This document shows, piece by piece, positions 58,397-64,000 of a DNA stretch of 64,000 bases (position 1 is the first letter of the stretch; every line of letters begins with the position of its first letter). A program made the translations under genes and the position numbers. The stretch covers positions 62,001 to 126,000 of the forward strand of contig CALKER010000009.1 in NCBI GenBank assembly GCA_938084835.1, given 5' to 3'. The stretch comes from an uncultured Thermoguttaceae bacterium (GTDB lineage: Bacteria > Planctomycetota > Planctomycetia > Pirellulales > Thermoguttaceae). The notes beneath the pieces were generated by a model, which saw only the letters and a program-made list of their open reading frames with translations, was not told the DNA's origin and ran no database searches.

Positions 58397-59461
58397 CTAC
58401 TGGTGCCATCCGTGTCGGTCGCGGACCTCAATCATCACGCGCAAAATATCCCTCCAAGTCTTCGGATCGAGCATAACGGCATTAGGAAACATGCAGCCAT
58501 CCCAGCAAATGTGCCGCATGCGCTTAGTAACTTCACCCGCAGAATCCCGGAGCCAAAAACCGGCATGGTAAGGGATGTCCAGCTTACCATTGGGATCGGT
58601 GGCCAGGCAGTGCCGACCCGTCTTATCATGAGTTCCCGAGCCGTGCACCGTGGCGTCATTCTGGGCCACGTGGAAGTCGATAGTCCAGGGTCGCAAGGCG
58701 TCGGTTAACTGACGATAAGCGGCGTCGAACACATCCCGCTGGGACCAATCAAAGTCTTCCGGCAAAATGCGGTCTTCGGGGGCATTGTACCCCAAAAGGT
58801 ATAAGAGCGTGTGAGCCATGTCCGCCTGAAAGCCTAACGTTTGAGGCCGATCAACCATTTCGAGAAGCTGAATAGCTTTCTTCCAGCTGTGTAGGCCGCC
58901 CCAACAAATTTCGCCCTCGGCAGCCAGTTTTTCCCCGTGATCCTCGGCAATAAGGCAAGCTTCGCGGAAAGTGGCAGCAATTTTCTTCTGGTTCCCCTCG
59001 GGATCGGCCAGCCACCCTTCCACGTTACAGGCTGTATCAATTCGTACACACCCATAAGGGCGAACCCCCAGCTCGCGTAAGCGCATAGCCACGCGGCAGC
59101 CTTTGCGGACTTGTTCGAGGAAGCGCCTTCGCTCTTCCTCAGTTCCCATGGCAGATCCTCCGCCTGTGGGAGGCCAGATTGGTGCCACTACCGTACCGAT
59201 TACGAGGTTACGCTTCAGGGCTTTTTCGGCCAAACGCTTGATTTCGTCATCACTTTGCACGGTGGCGTCGATATCGATGTGGGGAAGATAAAGGAATAGA
59301 TCAAACCCGTCGAACTTAATCCCATCCACCTCTGCGGCCGCGGTGAGGTCGAGCATCGTATCGAGGTCGATGGGCGGCTCACCCCCGTCACCTTTGCCGA
59401 CCACGCCTGGCCAAGCCGCATTGTGCAACTTAGGGAAGTTATTTCGGTGAACAGTGCTCAT
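58397..59461 (-). CDS. TIM-barrel sugar isomerase/epimerase family protein
   Basis: 354-residue sugar-phosphate isomerase/AP-endonuclease-2-type barrel, related in fold but not closely to the 54727 gene. Conserved metal-site-like elements: [11 protein letters not shown] (Glu/His, about 176-186), [13 protein letters not shown] (Asp/His, about 207-219) and [10 protein letters not shown] (Asp/His, about 260-269). The ATG at 59461 follows GGGAGTGAGG. It lies between the oxidoreductase and the cupin, all on the minus strand with 430-bp gaps. Substrate unknown. Confidence 0.85.
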   Translation of the reverse strand: MSTVHRNNFPKLHNAAWPGVVGKGDGGEPPIDLDTMLDLTAAAEVDGIKFDGFDLFLYLPHIDIDATVQSDDEIKRLAEKALKRNLVIGTVVAPIWPPTGGGSAMGTEEERRRFLEQVRKGCRVAMRLRELGVRPYGCVRIDTACNVEGWLADPEGNQKKIAATFREACLIAEDHGEKLAAEGEICWGGLHSWKKAIQLLEMVDRPQTLGFQADMAHTLLYLLGYNAPEDRILPEDFDWSQRDVFDAAYRQLTDALRPWTIDFHVAQNDATVHGSGTHDKTGRHCLATDPNGKLDIPYHAGFWLRDSAGEVTKRMRHICWDGCMFPNAVMLDPKTWRDILRVMIEVRDRHGWHQ

Positions 59462-59886
59462 TGCCTCACTCCCTTTGGTTTTTCAAGGACGGGCGAAGAC
59501 CCACCTTACCGACTTGACACGGCAGAAGCTTGCCGCCTCAACTACTTAAGGAGCACCCTCGGAAGGGGTTGATTTCTAAAGCCGCCGCGCTGCGTCAAAG
59601 AGGCGGTTCCCGAACTAACGGTACCAGCGATTCGGTAGCGGGACTTTGACTCCAAACAGACCAATTTTTTGAACTCCATCCCGCCTTGGGCCAGTCCGAT
59701 TTAAAGCTGGGGCACTAACCTCGTTACAGGCGCAGGTTTGCTCTCCCAGCTGAATGCCAGCTGGGACGAAAAAACGGGGCTACTCGCGCCCGAGGACCGG
59801 CCTAATCGAGTGTAGTGGCGTTAGGCCAGGTTGACAGCCTGTAGACGAATGAGGTACTACTGGACTTTGTTTGAGATTCGCCGGCC
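59462..59886. other. spacer with a perfect 9-bp hairpin
   Basis: 425 bp between the cupin and the TIM-barrel gene. It contains a perfect inverted repeat at 59744-59766. No gene seen. Confidence 0.5.
59744..59766. repeat. perfect hairpin downstream of the cupin gene
   Basis: TCCCAGCTG (59744-59752) pairs with CAGCTGGGA (59758-59766) across a 5-nt loop. The T-run lies on the upstream side when read on the minus strand, so it is not a normal terminator. It may be an mRNA processing or stability element. Confidence 0.7.
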
Positions 59887-61152
59887 TCACGGGCGCCATC
59901 GGCCTCCCAAGCGTTTATGGTCGCCAATCTCGGGCATGGCGGGATGGACATCTGGCCCGAAATAGCGGAGGCTGACCAACGGCTCGTTGCCTGTGTTTTC
60001 AATTTCCACCCCTTGGGCAGCCGCCTCGGCAGTAATAAACACTTCATCCCACGGTTCTTCGCCGAAACGAATCATCACCGGGGTTTGCAGTGGCAAACCG
60101 TTGATCTTGCCACAACCTTGGACAGTAATCCATCCACTTGCCCCCGGGTCGCGAAGCGTCAGTTTGACCCCCGGCATCACGGTTAGCTCTTTGGCGCTGA
60201 CCACTTGCTGACCGTCCATCCGGCCGTAGCACACCCATCTGTCAATCCACCCATCGCCGGAAGTGGATTCATCAATTATCGGTTCCACATACGAATGCAG
60301 CTTGAAGTACGGATCGACGTTCTTCTCCCAATCGAGTTGATCAACAATCCAGGCTAAGTCATTTCGTTTATCGGGAGGAACATCCTTCACGCACAGCTCC
60401 CAGGGCACGGGGCGACCTTCTACGAGGGACTGGAACATGCCGAAAACGTCGCTGCCCCACTGCGGCTCGTAAGTGCACATGGAACCCGGCGCGTGGAGCA
60501 CGCCTGCCGGCACCATCCACCCCGTTCCGGGTTTAAGACGATAGGCCTTAGAGTAGTCGAGGATTCCGTTGTCGCCTTTATTCCAGTTTTCCAAGCAACG
60601 AATAATGTCCGCTTTTTCTGTGCCTGGCTCCAAGGCGAAAAATGTGTAGTCAAAATGATTTTCCGCTGCATTTAACTGGGGCGGGAAGTAGTAACATTCC
60701 GGCTTTCCCTCTTGCCCCGTGAGCCGAGCATGTTCATGTTTTTGATGCATGTGAAGCGGGATGGGGCCCATGTTGTCGAAGAATTTCGCGTAAACAGGCC
60801 ACCGTTGGTACTTGTTCCAGATTGCCTCGCCGATAATTCGCCCTTTACCTTCCTCCACTACATCGCGGAAAAGGAATCTTTGGCCTTCGAATACACACCA
60901 GCTTAGTCCCTCATCCCAGCTTCGGCCTTCGTTGGCGGCTTCAGTAGTGCTGGCAAACCACCGCTCGTCGATCCCGCCCCGATGCATTCCTAGAGCGTAC
61001 CAGTCGGTGGGAGCCAGCTTGATGCGCTTGCCGGGTTGAAGGAAGCTTCGCGGCACCCACGTAGGCGTCAGCCGCAATACCCCGCGGCCCGCGTTCATGG
61101 CCAGGTCCAAAATCTTGCCGACATTATCCTTGCTGATGGTTGGTGACGCCAT
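59887..61152 (-). CDS. cupin/mannose-6-phosphate isomerase class I-like protein
   Basis: 421 residues. I start at the ATG at 61152, because GAGGAG (61162-61167) lies 9 nt upstream; the open frame goes on upstream but is not protein-like. Metal-site-like HMHQKH (134-139) and a late His220 in MVPAGVLHAPG fit type I phosphomannose isomerase and related cupins, as does the beta-rich C-terminus. Likely an aldose/ketose isomerase acting with the neighbouring genes (inference). It begins the sugar group reading on the minus strand. Confidence 0.85.
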   Translation of the reverse strand: MASPTISKDNVGKILDLAMNAGRGVLRLTPTWVPRSFLQPGKRIKLAPTDWYALGMHRGGIDERWFASTTEAANEGRSWDEGLSWCVFEGQRFLFRDVVEEGKGRIIGEAIWNKYQRWPVYAKFFDNMGPIPLHMHQKHEHARLTGQEGKPECYYFPPQLNAAENHFDYTFFALEPGTEKADIIRCLENWNKGDNGILDYSKAYRLKPGTGWMVPAGVLHAPGSMCTYEPQWGSDVFGMFQSLVEGRPVPWELCVKDVPPDKRNDLAWIVDQLDWEKNVDPYFKLHSYVEPIIDESTSGDGWIDRWVCYGRMDGQQVVSAKELTVMPGVKLTLRDPGASGWITVQGCGKINGLPLQTPVMIRFGEEPWDEVFITAEAAAQGVEIENTGNEPLVSLRYFGPDVHPAMPEIGDHKRLGGRWRP

Positions 61153-61684
61153 GTTTCCCGTCTCCTCTCTTCCTAAAGGTTGACCCGTACTGTGGCACAA
61201 ACCAAAGATTCCTCTCGCAACCAACAAGCTCATCCCACCGATTTTGACCTTCAGGATATCGAAGAAGCAACGCATTGCAACGGGGGTCTCGGGTAAAACA
61301 GTTTCGGCTCGGACAAAAACGATCTCGTCGGACCGAACGACTTCTCCACATGGGCCTGCCCGGCACACCACCTGGCGCGCCGAGAAGCCCTGGGAGTCTT
61401 CCGACTTACCGCAAGGCTGAGAAGAAGCGCACTCCACGAGAGCTAGAGAAATGAGGAAACCCTTATACGCTGCAGGAAGAAGTGACGGGCTAAGCCCCGC
61501 ATGTTACGAGCGATACGTTTCCGGCCACTTTAGCTCAAAAGACATTCTTAATGAGTCATCACCGCCAGGGCCATACCACCGCACCCCTTTTGCTGGCGGG
61601 CACCGGTTGAATTCTCAGCCCAAGGCTTTGCTTCGCCCTATCGCCCAGGGTTTCGTTTCATAGTCAGAGGGTCCGACAGCTGGG
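61153..61684. other. spacer between the cupin and rlmN
   Basis: 532 bp between two minus-strand genes, containing the ribosome site of the cupin gene. No other gene seen. Confidence 0.4.
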
Positions 61685-62989
61685 CTAATTTGCTGCCTTA
61701 TTTTCCTGATTTGGCGGTGAGGCCTCGGGCGAGGCCGGTCCTGCCGGGGGAGCTGAGGTCGACATTTCCCCACCCACAATTGGTCCTCCATTTCCTGAGC
61801 CCGTTTGGGCTACCACCCGCCGACGCAGTTGGCCGCAGGCAGCTTCGATCTGAAGCCCCTTGCGGAAGCGAACCCGCGCATTCAGCCCGGCCTCGCGCAG
61901 CTTGTCCACAAAACGGTGAACCCGCGCCGGCGAAGGAGTTTGATAAGGCAGCTCCGGTACCGGATTATAGGCAATCACATTGACAAGTGCCGTGCGGTTC
62001 TTGAGCAATTCTGCCAAGGCGGCGGCATGTTCGAGCCGGTCGTTCACACCGGCAAGGAGGACGTATTCGAAGGTGACGCGGCGACCAGTCTTCGCGAAAT
62101 AACGGTCGGCCGCGTTTAAAATCGCCTTTAGGCCAATCTTTTGATTGGACGGCACAATTTGCGTCCGAAGCTCGTCATTGGGCGCATGAAGGGAAATGGC
62201 CAAATGGTACGGCTTTCTGCTTTCTGCTAAGCGGTCAATCGCTGGCGGGATCCCCACCGTTGAAATCGTCACCCTTCGGCCGCTGATGCCCAATCCGTTG
62301 TTGCTCGTTGCCGCCTCCAGAGCCTGAAGGACGTTTTTCAAGTTCGTCAAAGGTTCGCCCATCCCCATGACCACAATGTGGGTAAGCCGCTCCCGTTGAG
62401 GGAGAAGACGAGTAAGGTGAAGAAGCTGCTCCACGATTTCATAAGCTGAGAGGTTGCGCCGGAAACCACCCAGGCCACTTGCGCAAAATTTACAACCCAT
62501 GGCGCAACCCACTTGCGTGCTCACACAGGCAGTGCGATGGCCCCGGTCGTCCCGCAAAAGAACGCATTCTACTGTCTCTCCGTCCATCAGCCGGACGAGC
62601 AGCTTCTCAGTGCCATCATCGGCCTTTACATGTTCCACTACCCGCGTTGTCCACAGCCGAAAAGCCCGCGCAAGCTCCCTCCGCAACGCTTTGGGAATAT
62701 CACTCATTTGCTCGAAATTTTCCACCGGCTGTTGGTACAGCCAGTGAAGAAGTTGTCGCAGCCGGAAACGAGGCTCCCCCTTGCTGTGAAGCCACTGATC
62801 CAACTCTTCAGAGCTGAGAGTCAGGATTGGACGGCGATAATGCTTTTCGCTTGAGCCTTCTGCCGGTGCTTCGCGTGAGGATCTCGCATCACTAGCTACC
62901 GCCGGCCCACTTTCTGAGACTGCCACTTGTTCCACGGTTAAGGCTTCCACCTGGGAAGATTTTTCTCCAAAACCGGTCTCGATAGACAT
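61685..62989 (-). CDS. rlmN: dual-specificity 23S rRNA/tRNA adenine C2-methyltransferase
   Basis: Radical-SAM enzyme that makes m2A in 23S rRNA (2503) and certain tRNAs. 434 residues, against about 350-380 usually. The cluster motif CAMGCKFC lies at C162, C166 and C169. Other signatures: IVVMGMGEPLTNLKNVLQAL, TISTVGIPP and the methylated-Cys loop IEAACGQLRRR near residue 398. Extra length comes from a disordered N-terminus (1-50) and a Pro/Ala/Glu tail. The ATG at 62989 has GGAGGGG 7 nt upstream. Confidence 0.94.
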   Translation of the reverse strand: MSIETGFGEKSSQVEALTVEQVAVSESGPAVASDARSSREAPAEGSSEKHYRRPILTLSSEELDQWLHSKGEPRFRLRQLLHWLYQQPVENFEQMSDIPKALRRELARAFRLWTTRVVEHVKADDGTEKLLVRLMDGETVECVLLRDDRGHRTACVSTQVGCAMGCKFCASGLGGFRRNLSAYEIVEQLLHLTRLLPQRERLTHIVVMGMGEPLTNLKNVLQALEAATSNNGLGISGRRVTISTVGIPPAIDRLAESRKPYHLAISLHAPNDELRTQIVPSNQKIGLKAILNAADRYFAKTGRRVTFEYVLLAGVNDRLEHAAALAELLKNRTALVNVIAYNPVPELPYQTPSPARVHRFVDKLREAGLNARVRFRKGLQIEAACGQLRRRVVAQTGSGNGGPIVGGEMSTSAPPAGPASPEASPPNQENKAAN

Positions 62990-64000
62990 GGACTTTCCCC
63001 TCCAGCCAGTCCCGAACGAAGCGATTCCCCCAACACTCCCCTACTTCGCACTATTCTAACTTCTGACCTTCCTCAGTGCGACAGGTTAGCATGCTTTCTT
63101 GGAAGACTCGGAGAAAAAAGTTCGGGTATCGCCCCTGCTTTGCTGCGTCTTCCACGCTTTCCTTTCGAAAGGATTCCTTTCCGAAGTGGTAGTTCGCCTT
63201 TAGCCAAATTTGTCCGCATATTTTCATCGCGGGTTGTCCGCACATTCTTATCCCGGGGCAATAGCGCTCCGAGTGCTTGGGGGTCCCAAATTTCGCCAGG
63301 TTACCCCAGCTTTACCCACCAAAGGTGCGACAACTCCTTTTTTTTATAAGAAGCGGGAACGACACGGGATGCAAGTGCCGAAATTGGGAGGAGGCGGCTT
63401 TTTCACCGCACCAGCGCAAGAATTTAAGGAATCACGGAGAATTTTAGATGCTACCCCAAATTCCCGGAGATTGTGTGAAGGGCGTGAACATCTCCCCCCG
63501 CAATATGCCTTCCGATTTTACGGTTTCCCCCAGACCGGTGCGGTTCCGTGGCTTGCCCCCACAAGAAACGTCTTGCCCCAAAAGGAGGTGCCAAACCCCA
63601 AATCCTCTACTCCCAAATAACCCATGAAGTGCCTCTTTGGGGACACCCTCTCGATCCGGAAAACCAGATTTTCTCCCCCTAAGGCCGCTCCGCGGGGAAA
63701 TTCGTTCCGGGCTCGCGGAACCAGGCAACCATTTTTCGAAAGGCCTCCGCTTAACGCACTAGCGCCTGTGTGAGGATTGGCCTCAGTAATTAGGCTTAGG
63801 GCACGTCGTGGCATCGGAAGGTCAGTTGCGAGTGTCCCCCAGGCCCACCCCCCCCAAGCCCATGGGGAGACCCTGCTAGTTCCGCCACCCACACGCGTCG
63901 TTAGCGCACACGCCCTGTGCCTAACGGAAGACCCATTCGGCGAGGGCCAGAGCTCACACCAGCAGGAGCCTACTTGCCCTAGTGGGATAGCCAACCGCCA
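62990..64000. other. 1 kb right-hand region without a supported gene
   Basis: Open frames at 63444-63994 (minus) and 63210-63620 (plus) overlap each other and show no family likeness. It contains a 24-bp tandem duplication at 63210-63257 and a 12-bp palindrome CCTTTCGAAAGG at 63161-63172. I checked it for SRP RNA, RNase P and tmRNA cores and found none. Confidence 0.4.
63210..63257. repeat. 24-bp tandem duplication
   Basis: Units at 63210-63233 and 63234-63257 share 20 of 24 positions; both start TTGTCCGCA and end CGGG. Confidence 0.8.

Noticed and set aside
63518..63994. Minus-strand frame of 158 codons at the right edge
   Set aside because: Rich in Gly/Trp/Pro without order, no ribosome site; not counted as a gene, though the contig end prevents certainty.
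63600..64000. Possible SRP RNA, RNase P RNA or tmRNA at the right edge
   Set aside because: The GC-rich sequence invited a check, but the conserved SRP core (GGTCCGGAAGGAAGC type), the RNase P core and a tmRNA T arm were not found.

Overview
The window looks like chromosome from a planctomycete. Confidence in the phylum is moderate, and placement in the Pirellulales or near the Thermogutta lineage is only inferred. The evidence is a mix of universal housekeeping operons with families that are abundant in planctomycetes: sugar-phosphate isomerase/epimerase TIM barrels, a Gfo/Idh/MocA oxidoreductase, a DUF6807 (PmoA-like) secreted protein, a sigma-70 factor with a long DNA-binding N-terminus, and very long secreted hypothetical proteins. 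Coding density is only about 70 percent, because spacers of 100-700 bp occur even inside operons. GTG and TTG starts are frequent, often with clear Shine-Dalgarno sites. No insertion sequence, phage gene, CRISPR array, rRNA or defence system was found.

Layout. 1-1079: 5' part of a secreted protein on the minus strand, running off the left edge. 2605-4278: unusual sigma-70 factor. 4611-5135: TPR protein. 5929-9945: very large secreted glycosidase-like protein. 10329-19384 (minus): complete F1Fo ATP synthase cluster in the order atpI-like, atpB, atpE, atpF, atpH, atpA, atpG, atpD, atpC. The b and c subunits both carry signal-peptide-like N-termini. 20025-25061: a small orphan protein, a DUF6807 protein, an aldo/keto reductase and queG. 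25961-28383 (plus): rpmE, prfA and prmC, which covers translation termination and release-factor methylation. 28665-29369: two valine tRNA genes on opposite strands; the GAC one has C at position 33 instead of the near-universal U.

29676-49757 (minus): the S10-spc-alpha ribosomal protein supercluster from rpsJ to rplQ, with secY, adk, map, rpmJ and rpoA. rpmD and infA are absent from their usual places, and several spacers are 300-700 bp long. The 37-codon rpmJ gene lies at 33787-33900. 51091-54584: rpiB, a fusion of a TsaC/Sua5 domain to a low-molecular-weight protein tyrosine phosphatase, and scpB. 54727-61152 (minus): a sugar-metabolism neighbourhood with two TIM-barrel isomerases, a Gfo/Idh/MocA dehydrogenase, a mannose-6-phosphate-isomerase-like cupin and an AcpH-like protein. 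61685-62989: rlmN. 62990-64000 holds no convincing gene.

The least ordinary signals are the TsaC-phosphatase fusion, the multi-HTH sigma factor, the C33 tRNA, the secreted-type b/c subunits, the loosened ribosomal operon, and a recurring pattern of two-copy short tandem duplications (9-24 bp) in the spacers. I did not find evidence of a wholly new multi-gene system.
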